Assembly: GCA_963575745.1 (NCBI GenBank)
Contig: CAUYUJ010016305.1
Location: forward strand, 645,001-670,494
Source: Prorocentrum cordatum
Taxonomy: Eukaryota > Sar > Dinophyceae > Prorocentrales > Prorocentraceae
Reading direction: 5' to 3'
Length of the DNA stretch: 25,494 nucleotides
Part shown: positions 8,321 to 17,430 of the stretch, one piece after another
How the letters are laid out: each line of letters begins with the position of its first letter
How positions within the stretch are numbered: the first letter of the stretch is position 1
Translations under genes and position numbers: made by a program
The notes under the pieces: generated by a model
What the model was told of the DNA's origin: nothing
The model's input: only the letters and a program-made list of their open reading frames with translations
Databases searched by the model: none

Positions 8321-9805
8321 TCGGGGGGGCATTTGGGTGGCCTCCTGGGGCCGCTTGGGGGCCTCTTGGGGGCCTCCTGAGGGCCTGTTGGGGGCCTCTT
8401 GGGGCCTCTTAGGGGCCTCTTGGGGCCTCCTGGGGACTTCTGAGGGCCGAGGGCTCGAAATATTGTTTCGTGTTCCCCCCCTGGGGTCCCTCTTGGGGCG
8501 TTCTTGGGGCCCTCTTGGGCCGTCTTGGAGGCCTCTTGGGCCGTCTTGGAGCCCTCTTGGGCCGTCTTGGGGCCCTCTTGGGGGCCTCTTGGGCCCTCTT
8601 GGGGCGGTCTTGGGGTCTTCTTGGGCCGTCTTGGGGTGTCGTGAAGCCGAAAGGTGGAAACGTGAAAATTCTTCCAAAACCTTAGGAAAAGCAATGAATT
8701 TTGCCTCTTGGGGCCCTCTCGGGAGTGCTCTTGGAGGCCTCTTGGGGCGTCTGGGGGCCATCGTGGGCGTCTTGGAGCGATCTTGTGGCATCTCGGACCC
8801 CTCATGTAGCATCTTGGGGGCCTCTTGGAAGCCTCTTGGCCCTTCTTGGGGCTCTCGGGGACGTCTCGGAGCCGCGTTGGTGCGCTGCTGGAGCGCCCTG
8901 GTGACTCCTCCCGGGACTCTCTCGGGACCTTGCCGGGGTACTTTCCGCCCGGGGGCCCCCAGGGGCCGCCCCGCGCGCGCGAAGTAGAAAGATTGTAAAG
9001 CAGTCACCGGAGATCTTAGCACGCCTCTTGCCCGTTGGGCCGGCGAATTCTATAGGCTTGCGCCCCATCCGCCGACCACTTGGAATGTGTCGGGGGCCTC
9101 TCTTCGAAGGGCCCTCGGCCCGGTCCCGCCACCGTGCGTGGGTTTCGGGTCAGGATCCTCAGGGGTGCTTCTTGGGGTTCGGATCGCTCTCGGGGACCTG
9201 TGTGGGGGGGGGGCAGTTTTGGGGCCGTTGTGGAGTTTCTTGGGGGTCTCTTTGGAGCCTCTTGAGGGCACTTGGGGCCTCTTGGGGGCCTCGTGGGGCC
9301 TCTTGGGGGCCTCTTGGGGGCCTCTGGGCTCTGGACGCCTCCTGAGGGCCTCTCGAAGCCGAGGGCTCGAAATGTCCTTATGGTCCCCCGTCTGGGCCTC
9401 CTCTTGGAGCCGTTTTAGGGGCGTCTTGGGCCGTCTTGGAGGCATCTTGGACCGTCTCGGGGCCCCATTTGGCCGTTTTGAGGGCTTCTCGGAGATCTCT
9501 TGAGCCGTCTTGGGGCCATCTTGGGGGCTTCTTGGGCCGTCTTGGAGCGTCGGGAAACGGAGAAGGCGAGAACGCCCAAATCCTTCAGAATCGCGATGGG
9601 AACTATATTTTGCCTCTAGGGGTCCTCTGGGGAGTCCTCTTGGAGGCGTCATTGGGCGTCATTGGGGCATCTTGCGGTGTTTTGGAAGCCATCTTGGGCA
9701 TCTTGGAGCGATCTTTCGGCGACCCGGGACCCTCTGAAGCAGTCTTGGAGGCCTCTTGGGGCCTTCTTGGCCCGTTTTTGGGCCCTCTGTCCCCCCATGA
9801 TGCGC
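8321..9805 (+). repeat. Two higher-order CTTGGGGCC repeat blocks
   Basis: Degenerate 15-20 bp units (GCCTCTTGGGGCC, CCGTCTTGGAGG) are arranged in a larger pattern that occurs twice. GAGGGCTCGAAAT lies near 8449 and 9361, and an AT-rich spacer (GGAAACG...GAA...TTTTGCCTCT) follows near 8643-8706 and 9548-9615. The larger unit is therefore about 0.9 kb. The two blocks are well diverged. Open frames of 60-270 codons in both strands follow the repeat and have no homology I recognise. Confidence 0.75.
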
Positions 9806-9817
9806 TCGTCCTTGGCT

Positions 9818-9831
9818 GGGGGGGGGGGGGT
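9818..9831 (+). repeat. Long G homopolymer
   Basis: A run of about twelve G near the 5' edge of duplication copy 2. It is a likely site of sequencing or replication slippage. Confidence 0.7.
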
Positions 9832-9879
9832 CGAATTGCCGCTTTGGGGTCCCTCGGGGGTGAGCGCCGTCGTTTCCGT

Positions 9880-10400
9880 CGCTGGTCGTCGTCGTTGTTT
9901 GCCAGCGCCAGGAGGGGGGATGGATCACCCCCTCCCCCTTTCTGGCGCTGGTCGTCGTCGTCGGTTGCTAGTCCCAGGGAGAGGGGGTTCAACCTTTCCC
10001 CTCTTGTGCTGGTCGTCGTTGCTGTCGTCGTTTGCCAGCGCCAGGGGGGATGTTTCAAACGCCTCTTTCCCTGTCGCCGGCAAACGACGAGGCCGACGAC
10101 GAGGAGGAAGACGACGACGATGACAGCGACGACGACGACGATGCTGATGGCGACGGCGACGGCGACAGCAACGGCGGCGACGAAGACGACGACGACGACG
10201 ACGACAGGGACATGTTCACTCGGGTGGGCGGCTGGGGCATGAAATGCAACCAATCCTCTCCCATCAAGCAGGCAGGTTTTCATTTAGTGTCTCGCACGCC
10301 CGTCCGATTGAACGTCCCGCCCGTGGTCGTCGTCGTCTTCGTCGTCGCGTCGTCAGCGGTTGTCGCCGTCGTCGCCGGCAAACGACGACGATCGGTGCCA
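9880..10400. repeat. GTC/GAC triplet region (copy 2)
   Basis: Same organisation as 1477-2000: GTC-rich 60-bp sub-repeats, a GAC-rich run and a second GTC run. Loss of whole triplets keeps the Asp-rich frame open (187 codons from 10032), which is expected of slippage and is not proof of a gene. Confidence 0.75.
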
Positions 10401-10734
10401 GGGGCGGCGGGGGAGGGGTCTGAACCCCACCCTCCTGGGGGGATGGGTTCGATAGCCCCCCTTTGTGCGAGCGGTGTGGGGGTTGTGGGGAGGGGGCGTT
10501 CTGTGTGCAGGGTGGGGGTCCAGTGTTACGGGTTCGCCGCGTGCTCAGGATGTTGGGGCTTGGGCCTGGGTGGGGCCGTTTTTTGGACTTGTTGAGGGAT
10601 GTTCGCACCCAGGCGCCCGTGAAGCGCGTTCTTTTTCCCAATCATATGGGAAGCAGGCGTATCATCAACGAGTGCGGGCGCTGAAGCCGTGGCTCTGCCC
10701 TGAGCGCGGTGGGTGTGGCGTGCGCGTCTTCTTG
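10401..10734. promoter_or_regulatory. 5' flank of surface-protein gene copy 2
   Basis: This is the counterpart of 2001-2337, with only a few substitutions. In this copy the reading frame of the gene happens to stay open upstream to 10465, owing to indels in the poly-T before the ATG. It has no counterpart in copy 1, so it is not taken as coding. Confidence 0.25.
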
Positions 10735-10753
10735 GTAGCCACTTTGGCTCAAG
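10735..10753 (+). other. Relic dinoflagellate spliced leader (copy 2)
   Basis: Identical to the relic at 2338-2356, with the same single T-to-C change. The relic therefore existed before the segmental duplication, and the gene was retroposed once and then copied as DNA. Confidence 0.85.
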
Positions 10754-10815
10754 CTGTCTCGGCTAGAAACAAGGGCCTTCTTTTTTGCGTTGACGCGACC
10801 TTCGCAGGCGCCACC

Positions 10816-13218
10816 ATGTCCAAGGCAGCCTTCTACCTTCTGGTCCTGACATGGGTGGCTGCGAGCGCCGAGGAGAGAGAAGCACAGGGTGGTGGCTTTA
10901 AAGTAGATGTTACGAAGCATGCAGTGCCAGGAATGCCCAGGGACGATGCCCAACGCCACCGCTCGCCTTATGATCGCGGCACCACCTACGGCCGGAATGA
11001 GCTCTTCCACCAGGTCACAAAGAGCGACGGCACTGAGGGCGTCATGTGGCAGGAATACGGGAACAATATGGTCGGCAAGCCCGTCTACATAACTTGGTTC
11101 TCGGCGGATAAAGAGACGTCCACTACTGAGTTAATCACAGCCGCTGATCATAACCCGTGGCTATGTGGGGCGACCACCATCGGGAATGGTAACATTGTCT
11201 ACATGGAAGCGGCAGACGTAAACAATTGGGCGTCAAACGAGTTGATGACTTCATGGTCTATTGGTTCGTATGATTACAGCGATGCGTGGATGGTTGAGTA
11301 CGACCCGGTCTCGAAGAAAGAGCAGGGGCGTACACCGCTGGACACTGATGCCTTGGACCTGTTTGACTTCTCCGAGCAAACTGCCGTTTTGCGGTATGAT
11401 TCTAGAACTGATAAGGTGGCGGTTGTCGTCAATCATCTGATCACGAAGCGCTCAGATGGTATCCACCACCAGGTTGGTGATGGGTTCATTTGGGACCCCT
11501 CCACAAGAACGTGGGAGACGTCTCCGCAACGGCTCGGCAGCCACTCGTTTCAGAACACTCTGATCACCGCGTCTGACAGCGCTGGGTTCCTAGGCCTCGG
11601 GTTCTACGATGGTAGCCCCTCGCGCGGTATCGGCATATTCGGCATGTCTCGCGACGGATTCACCGCCTTTCAAACTGGCTGGGCTCCATACCAGGTCAAG
11701 TGTATGCATGGCTCCTCGGCACAGAATCCCATCACGGGCGAATCGTTCAGCAAGTATGAGGAGATATCCGTGGACGGCAAGACCTTCTACAAGTGGTCCA
11801 ACGACAACCAGGTATACGGGGAGGTGGCGATGCCTGGCATCGTCGAGACGCCAGACGATGATGGGCTGCTCATCTTCTTTACTGGAGAGCCTCCCTCGCT
11901 AGACAGCAGCACGGCAGAGAACCACGAGGTAGTGATTCAGATGCCAAGGAATTTGGGGTGGGTCAAGGTGCACAAGGACCTGTCCCAGCGGAAAGTGCTG
12001 TCCCAGGGACAGTCCGAGACGGGTGGTTTCTACGGCTTCAGAGGCGGTTGGACTGCCCAGTCACACAGCGGTATCAATTGGCTCACTGACTTCAAGGAGA
12101 AGTGGCTCGCCATCGGCAAACCGAAGAGCGTCCGGCTTGCGCCCAACCGCATTCTGCTGATGTGGGAGCAGTGGCATTGGCGTCACATGACAGAGGAGGA
12201 TTGCGATACGATGGCAGAGCCAAGCTTCGTCGACAGTTGCAAGAGTATCGTCACTGCTGAATGGTACGACAAGACCAGCGACGGTGTGGAGAACATTATC
12301 CGGACCCAGATGATGATCGTTGACGACAATGTTAACGTGGTGAAGCCGATGTGGAGTTGGGAGGGTGGCCTTGTCACACCGCAAGGCGATGCCCCGAGAG
12401 TGGTTGATGGCTGCGCTGTCATCTACACTGGCGACCGCAACGCCAAGGAGATCCACCGCCACAAGGTGTGCGAGGACACCAGCTGCAACCCAGACCCAGC
12501 CGCCGCACCGCCAATCCAGGACGACCCATGCTTCGAGCCTTACCCGGAGGCGCCCTACCGCTGCACCGACAGTGTCGACGCCGGTGGCGGAAGAGGCTTC
12601 GGCCCCACCATCTATGACGGCGCCTCTCCCAACGGCCGCCCTGCACTGTGCCACGAGGTGCCACACTTCTGCTCGACAACAGCGCAGTATTGCCCTCTCA
12701 CGTGCGGCGCCTGCAGCGAGGAGGACAACGAGCCCGTGAGCGAGGAGTTTTTGGAGAAGGTCGCATTCTTGAACAGTTGCACCGTCGGCTCCAAGCAGTA
12801 TGGACTTCCACCTCCTTGCTTTGATGCAGGGAAGGCGCCGCTGTGGAGGGGAGACGAGCAGATGACCTGCGAGGAGGCCAAGGACGAGTGCGACAGGCCC
12901 GCAGTCGACGATGACGGCAAGGCAGACGACATGGCACAGCGCATGGCCGAGTCTTGCGCCAAGACGTGCGGGGTGTGCAGCGATAGCTACGAGAAACCCG
13001 ACATAGTGCCCATCACCACCGAGTGCGCCGCTGGGCCTTCACCAGCCCCAGCAGCGCCTGGAACTGGCGATGGCGGAGCACCGACTCCAGCGCCTCCCCC
13101 GCCGCCACCCCTCGGTGGCGACTTGGATATCGCCGCCGTGGATGTCGCGAGTTTCGCTCGCCTGCGCGCGGGGGTTGTGGCTGTCAGCGTCCTGGCATTA
13201 TTCAGTCAGTCGTCTTGA
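10816..13218 (+). CDS. Secreted/surface protein with two ShK-like Cys domains, copy 2
   Basis: An 800-residue intronless paralogue of 2421-4823, starting at the same GCCACCATGT context. The frame is open for 117 further codons upstream, but copy 1 is not, and the signal peptide begins at this Met. It has the same parts: signal peptide (1-18), large extracellular beta-rich region, two ShK-like Cys modules ending CPLTCGAC and CAKTCGVC, Pro/Ala linker and a hydrophobic C-terminus suited to GPI anchoring. By eye only three residues differ from copy 1 (Phe236Ser, Gly680Asp, Glu699Asp), against roughly ten synonymous changes. Both copies appear intact. The function is unknown; a cell-surface role is inferred. 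Confidence 0.9.
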   Translation: MSKAAFYLLVLTWVAASAEEREAQGGGFKVDVTKHAVPGMPRDDAQRHRSPYDRGTTYGRNELFHQVTKSDGTEGVMWQEYGNNMVGKPVYITWFSADKETSTTELITAADHNPWLCGATTIGNGNIVYMEAADVNNWASNELMTSWSIGSYDYSDAWMVEYDPVSKKEQGRTPLDTDALDLFDFSEQTAVLRYDSRTDKVAVVVNHLITKRSDGIHHQVGDGFIWDPSTRTWETSPQRLGSHSFQNTLITASDSAGFLGLGFYDGSPSRGIGIFGMSRDGFTAFQTGWAPYQVKCMHGSSAQNPITGESFSKYEEISVDGKTFYKWSNDNQVYGEVAMPGIVETPDDDGLLIFFTGEPPSLDSSTAENHEVVIQMPRNLGWVKVHKDLSQRKVLSQGQSETGGFYGFRGGWTAQSHSGINWLTDFKEKWLAIGKPKSVRLAPNRILLMWEQWHWRHMTEEDCDTMAEPSFVDSCKSIVTAEWYDKTSDGVENIIRTQMMIVDDNVNVVKPMWSWEGGLVTPQGDAPRVVDGCAVIYTGDRNAKEIHRHKVCEDTSCNPDPAAAPPIQDDPCFEPYPEAPYRCTDSVDAGGGRGFGPTIYDGASPNGRPALCHEVPHFCSTTAQYCPLTCGACSEEDNEPVSEEFLEKVAFLNSCTVGSKQYGLPPPCFDAGKAPLWRGDEQMTCEEAKDECDRPAVDDDGKADDMAQRMAESCAKTCGVCSDSYEKPDIVPITTECAAGPSPAPAAPGTGDGGAPTPAPPPPPPLGGDLDIAAVDVASFARLRAGVVAVSVLALFSQSS

Positions 13219-13867
13219 GTCGTGAGATGACGTGCCTGACGGTGGCGTCGGCACAAGTTCTCTGGGCCTGCCTTCACATGGCGCAATGCGATGTTGAGTG
13301 TCTCCTCGAAGGACCGAAGGGGTCTTTTTTTTTGATGGCGATTTCGTGCCTCTGAAGTGCTAGAACCTTTTTCCTGTGTGGCGAAGGCCTCGCAAGTTAT
13401 ACCATGAGTTGGTCGTTTTGACAGTGCGCTCTTTCACGGCAGAACCGTTTTCCAAACTGAGGTTGCAGCTTGCTGTTGATGCCTCTGTTGAGTTTTGTCG
13501 ATCTTTTTGCGACTGCTGGACGCGCCCTCACTGATTGGGGCCGTCGCTTACAGCAGCAGCCGGGCGCGTCAGTGTCAACCATCTTCACTTCCCCGCCAAA
13601 GTGCCAGCTACGTCCGTTGAGCGGCGCGTGATGCTGCCACAGCCACAGCGAAGGGTCCACTCCCTAGCGACGGGTTCACTGCGTGAGCAGCTTGGTTCGT
13701 GCGGCGTTCCCTTGGAGGCCTGTTTGTTCACTGGCGGCGGCCTTGCCCACCAGTGATGGACAAAAAGGACAGTCTGGCGATCTGGAGAGCAAGAGGTCAA
13801 CACTGATTTTCCTTCGGTTTTTGAAGGATAGCTTTCTCGTCTTTTCGGCTTCCCGACGCTCCCCGAC
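13219..13867. other. 3' flank of surface-protein gene copy 2
   Basis: Matches 4824-5439, plus about 41 extra bases near 13826-13867 (TTCTCGTCTTTTCGGCTTCC...). These resemble the reverse complement of the spacer in the CTTGGGGCC blocks. No further gene. Confidence 0.5.
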
Positions 13868-14010
13868 GGCATAGAGGCCCCCAAGACTGCCCCAAGACAG
13901 CCCCAGAGGCCTTCAAGAGGATCCCCAAACGGCCCAAGAGGGCCCCATGACGGCCCAAGAGGGGCTCAAAACGGCCCAAGAGGGCCCCAAGACGGCCCCC
14001 AAAGTGGCCC
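13868..14010 (-). repeat. CTTGGGGCC-type repeat, reverse orientation (copy 2)
   Basis: Counterpart of 5440-5580, with the same GGCCCAAGAGGGCCCCA units. Confidence 0.7.
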
Positions 14011-14761
14011 AAACGAGGGAGGGAACATGAACCGAAAATCCGAGCCTTCCGCTTCGAGATGCCCCCAGGAGGCCCTAAGAGTTGCAGGAGAGGGGTCCTT
14101 TGAGATCCGTTGCGTCCTAGAGGATCCCCGTGGCCCGTGTTTCCCCCTGCTGGTGATGTCCTGTCATGTCGCGGTCGTCGTGTTGTCGGCGCCCTCTGGC
14201 ATCAAGCTCGGTCCATGATGTCATGGTTCATGCCATTGTAGGGGCACGGGCGTTGGGTTGCTTGTGTGACCCAGACCCCAGACTGGCCCTGTGTTAGGCT
14301 TGCGTCAGCTAGCTCGGTTTGGGCCCTTGTTTTGTTTTTCGTTTCGTTTACCGTGTCTGTTAAGTTTCGTTTTTCGTTCTCGTGTTCGACTCCTCGTCTC
14401 GCTGCTCGTTTCGTTTGGCACTGGTTCCGTTTTGAACGTTCGTTCTAAACGTTGGGTCTCGTTTCTTTGCTCGTTGTAAACCCCAGTTCGTTTCGAACAC
14501 CGTTGCGGTGGGTCCTTGCATGCCTGATGACTTTAGCAGGTACTTTTGTCGCACCTCCCCTGACCTTCAAGGTCATGACATGGCTCGTTCCAGAAGGGCC
14601 TCGCCTTCGGCCGAAGCTGGCGGAAGGCCCGTGGGAGCCGGCGGCATCAGAACGGCGGCGGCTCAGCTGGCGGAAGCCCAAACAAGACGTACTTGAGTCG
14701 GCCTTGTCCCTCTACAGGAGGAATTCCCCCAAGTAGTAAAAATAGCCAGGGGATGTTTTTT
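14011..14761. other. Non-coding end of duplication copy 2
   Basis: Matches 5581-5818 plus 6111-6612, with the T-rich tract missing in between. No gene recognised. Confidence 0.5.
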
Positions 14762-14773
14762 ACCTAACAGCGA
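14762..14773 (+). repeat. Left inverted end of element A
   Basis: ACCTAACAGCGA, placed directly after the last base shared by the two segmental-duplication copies. Confidence 0.7.
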
Positions 14774-14890
14774 AGACTGATAGGTTTCTAGTGGGATCAA
14801 AAGAGAGCAGCAGATCACTCCACAGGGGGGTCCGGGCAGGTGTTGGGAGTTGCCGGGCGGCAGGTGCCGGGCTCGTTTTTCACCAACAGT

Positions 14891-15475
14891 CACACACTTC
14901 GTGCTCTTCGCCTTCCCAGAACTCCATTCCCAGGCCACATTCTGAATACCCGGATGCAACAGTCACACACAAAGTGCTCTTCGAGATCTTAGAACGCCAT
15001 TCCCGGGCCACATTCTGAATAACCGGATGCAACAGTCACACACTTCGTGCTCATCGACATCCCAGAACGCCATTCCCGGGCCACATTTAGAATAACAGGA
15101 TGCAACAGGTTTTTTTTTTTTCCCCCCACCCACTTCGTGCTCTTCGACTTCCCAGAACTCCATTCCCGGCGTACATTTTGGATGCCCGGAGCCAACTGTA
15201 GGCCACTTCGTGGGCTTCGAGTTCCCAGAACTCCATTCCCGGGCCACATTTTGGATGCCCGGAGCCAACTGTAGGCCACTTCGTGGTCTTCGAGTTCCCA
15301 GAACTCCATTCCCGGGCCACATTTTGTATGCCCGGAGCCAACTGTAGGCCACTTCGTGCTCTTGGACTTCCCAGAACTCCATTCCTGGGTATGATTTTGA
15401 ATGCCCGGAGCAAACTGTAGGCCACTTCGTGTTCTTCGAGTTCCAGAATTCCATTCCCTGGCCACATTTTGAATG
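14891..15475. repeat. 73-bp tandem array in element A (8 units)
   Basis: Eight units with a period of about 72-74 bp, counted from CCATTCC near 14923, 14997, 15067, 15161, 15234, 15306, 15379 and 15452. One interval is longer because of a T/C-run insertion at 15109-15127. Each unit has CACTTCGTGCTCTTCGAGTT, then CCCAGAACTCCATTCCCGGG, then CCACATTTTG. CCCAGAA and TTCTGGG form a dyad in the units that have TTCTGG. The long minus-strand frames through it are artefacts. Confidence 0.85.
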
Positions 15476-17158
15476 CTGAGGCAGGCTGATGCTGAGGCTG
15501 AGGCAGGCTGAGGCAGGCTGAGGCTGAGGCCGAAGCTGAAGGCAGACTCAGGCTGAGGCTGATGCAGGCTGAGGCTGAGGCTGAAGCAGGCTGAGGCTGA
15601 TGCAGGCTGAGGCTGAGGCAGGCTGAGGCTGAGGCTGAGGCTGAGGCAGGCTGAGACTGAAGCCGAGGCTGAAGGCAGATTGAGGCTGAGGCTGAAGCAG
15701 GCCGAGGCTGAGGCTGAGGCTGAGGCAGGCTGAGGCTGAGGCTGAGGCAGGCTGATGCTGAGGCTGAGGCTGAGGCTGAGGCTGATGCAGGCTGAGGCTG
15801 AGGCAGGCCTGAGGCCGAGGCTGAAGGCAGACTGAGGCTGAGGCTGAAGCAGGCTGAGGCTGAGGCTGAGGCAGGCTGAGGCTGAGGCTGAGGCTGAGGC
15901 AGGCTGAGGCTGAGGCAGGCTGAGGCTGAGGCTGATGCAGGCTGAGGCAGAGCAGGCTGAGACTGAAGCCGAGGCTGCAGGCAGGCTGAGGCTGAGGCTG
16001 AAGCAGGCTGAGGCTGAGGCAGAGGCAGGCTGAGGCTGAGGCTGAGGCAGGCTGATGCTGAGGCAGGCTGAGGCTGAGGCTGAGGCTGATGCAGGCTGAG
16101 GCTGAGGCAGGCTGAGGCTGAGGCCGAGGCCGACGGCAGACTGAGGCAGAGGCTGAAGCAGGCTGAGGCTGAGGCAGAGGCAGGCTGAGGCTGAGGCTGA
16201 GGCAGGCTGATGCTGAGGCAGGCTGAGGCTGAGGCTGAGGCTGATGCAGGGTGAGGCTGAGGCAGGCTGAGGCTGAGGCCGAGGCTGAAGGCAGACTGAT
16301 GCAGAGGCTGAAGCAGGCTGAGGCTGAGGCTGAGGCAGGCTGAGGCTGAGGCTGAGGCAGGCTGAGGCTGAGGCTGAGGCTGATGCAGGCTGAGGCAGAA
16401 GCAGGCCGAGGCTGAGGCCGAGGCTGAAGGCAGACTGAGGCTGAGGCTGAAGCAGGCTGAGGCTGAGGCTGAGGCAGGCTGAGGCTGAGGCTGAGGCAGG
16501 CTGATGCTGAGGCAGGCTGAGGCTGAGGCTGAGGCTGATGCAGGCTGAGGCTGAGGAAGGCTGAGGCTGAGGCCGAGGCTGAAGGCAGACTGAGGCTGAG
16601 GCTGAAGCAGGCTGAGGCTGAGGTTGAGGCAGGCTGAGGCTGAGGCTGAGGCAGGCTGATGCTGAGCCAGGCTGAGGCTGAGGCTGAGGCTCATGCAGGC
16701 TGAAGCTGAGGCCGAGGCCGAGGCCGAGGCTGAAGGCAGACTGATGCTGAGGCTGAAGCAGGCTGAGGCTGAGGCTGAGGCAGGCTGAGGCTGAGGCTGA
16801 GGCAGGCTGAGGCTGAGGCTGAGGCTGATGCTGGCTGAGGCTGAGGCAGGCCGAGGCTGAGGCCGAGGCTGAAGGCAGACTGAGGCTGAGGCTGAAGCAG
16901 GCTGAGGCTGAGGCTAAGGCTGAGGCTGAGGCTGAGGCTGAGGCTGAGGCTGAGGCTGAGGCTGGCTGATGCTGAGGCAGGCTGAGGCTGAGGCTGAGCC
17001 TGAGGCAGGCTCAGGCTGAGGCAGGCTGAGGCTGAGGCCGAGGCTGCAGGCAGACTGAGGCTGATGCAGGAGCAGGCTGAGGCTGAGGCTGAGGCAGGCT
17101 GAAGCTGAGGCTGAGGCTGATGCTGAGGCAGGCTGAGGCTGAGGCTGAGGCAAATGCA
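15476..17158. repeat. AGGCTG minisatellite with ~150-bp higher-order period
   Basis: About 1.7 kb of the hexamer AGGCTG with GCAGGCTG, GCTGATGC and GCCGAGGC variants. A marker, GAAGGCAGACTGA or close variants, recurs near 15538, 15671, 15822, 15976, 16131, 16287, 16426, 16581, 16731, 16871 and 17045, giving a higher-order unit of about 135-175 bp. The minus strand reads as a 535-codon Ser/Leu/Gln/Pro/Ala string. I reject that as a gene because hexamer repeats keep every frame open. Confidence 0.95.
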
Positions 17159-17160
17159 GG

Positions 17161-17298
17161 CCACTGCGACTGTCATCGCGAATGCGACTACGACTGCGAG
17201 AACAGCAGAACTCTACAACTGGATTCTCATCTGAATCTTAAGGGGGATGCTTCCAGATATGCTCCTACACATCGCTGTTAGGTTGCTTTGCCGGGATA
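17161..17298. repeat. Shared right-end segment of element A
   Basis: About 138 bp from CCACTGCGACTGTCATCGCG to CCGGGATA matches 21135-21272 with one difference seen. It includes the right inverted end at 17272-17283. Confidence 0.9.
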
Positions 17299-17301
17299 TT
17301 T

Positions 17302-17313
17302 ACCTAACAGCGA
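17302..17313 (+). repeat. Left inverted end of element B
   Basis: ACCTAACAGCGA. The following about 170 bp match element A (GAAGACTGATAGGTTTCTAG and onward), with scattered substitutions. Confidence 0.7.
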
Positions 17314-17430
17314 AGACTGATAGGTTTCTAGTGGTCTCAAAAGAGCTCACAGATCACTCCACAGGGGGGTCCGGGCAGGTGTTGGGGCGTTTCCGGGCGG
17401 CATGAGCCGGGCTCGTTTTTCACCAACAGT

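Larger units (their letters stand above)
9880..14761. repeat. Segmental duplication, copy 2
   Basis: This matches 1477-6612. The match starts in the GTC triplets and stops at the sixth T of GGGGATGTTTTTT, immediately before the inverted repeat of element A. Relative to copy 1 it lacks the 290-bp T-rich tract. It has about 41 bp near 13826-13868 absent from copy 1, and the GAC run is shorter by a few triplets. Near-identity over about 4.9 kb implies recent duplication or ongoing gene conversion. Confidence 0.95.
14762..17283. mobile_element. Element A: gene-less element with 12-bp inverted ends
   Basis: It begins ACCTAACAGCGA (14762-14773) and ends with the exact reverse complement TCGCTGTTAGGT (17272-17283). 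Its first about 180 bp match the start of element B at 17302, and its last about 120 bp match the end of B with one change seen. Between lie eight 73-bp tandem units and a long AGGCTG minisatellite, with no credible gene. The simplest reading is a non-autonomous derivative of an element like B. No transposase is present in either, so the class is unknown. The 15 bp after the right end (TGCTTTGCCGGGATA) are also shared with B, so the true end may lie near 17298. Confidence 0.6.

Noticed and set aside
10465-10815. Upstream extension of the second surface-protein frame
   Set aside because: The extension is out of frame or closed in copy 1, crosses the spliced-leader relic, and would bury the signal peptide. 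The ATG at 10816 is the supported start.
14891-15475. Regular tandem units that could suggest a CRISPR array
   Set aside because: There are no unique spacers between short repeats; the whole 73-bp unit repeats, and the context is eukaryotic.
15087-16694. A 535-codon minus-strand open frame rich in Ser, Leu, Gln, Pro and Ala
   Set aside because: It is generated by the AGGCTG minisatellite, which keeps all frames open. There is no non-repeat domain.
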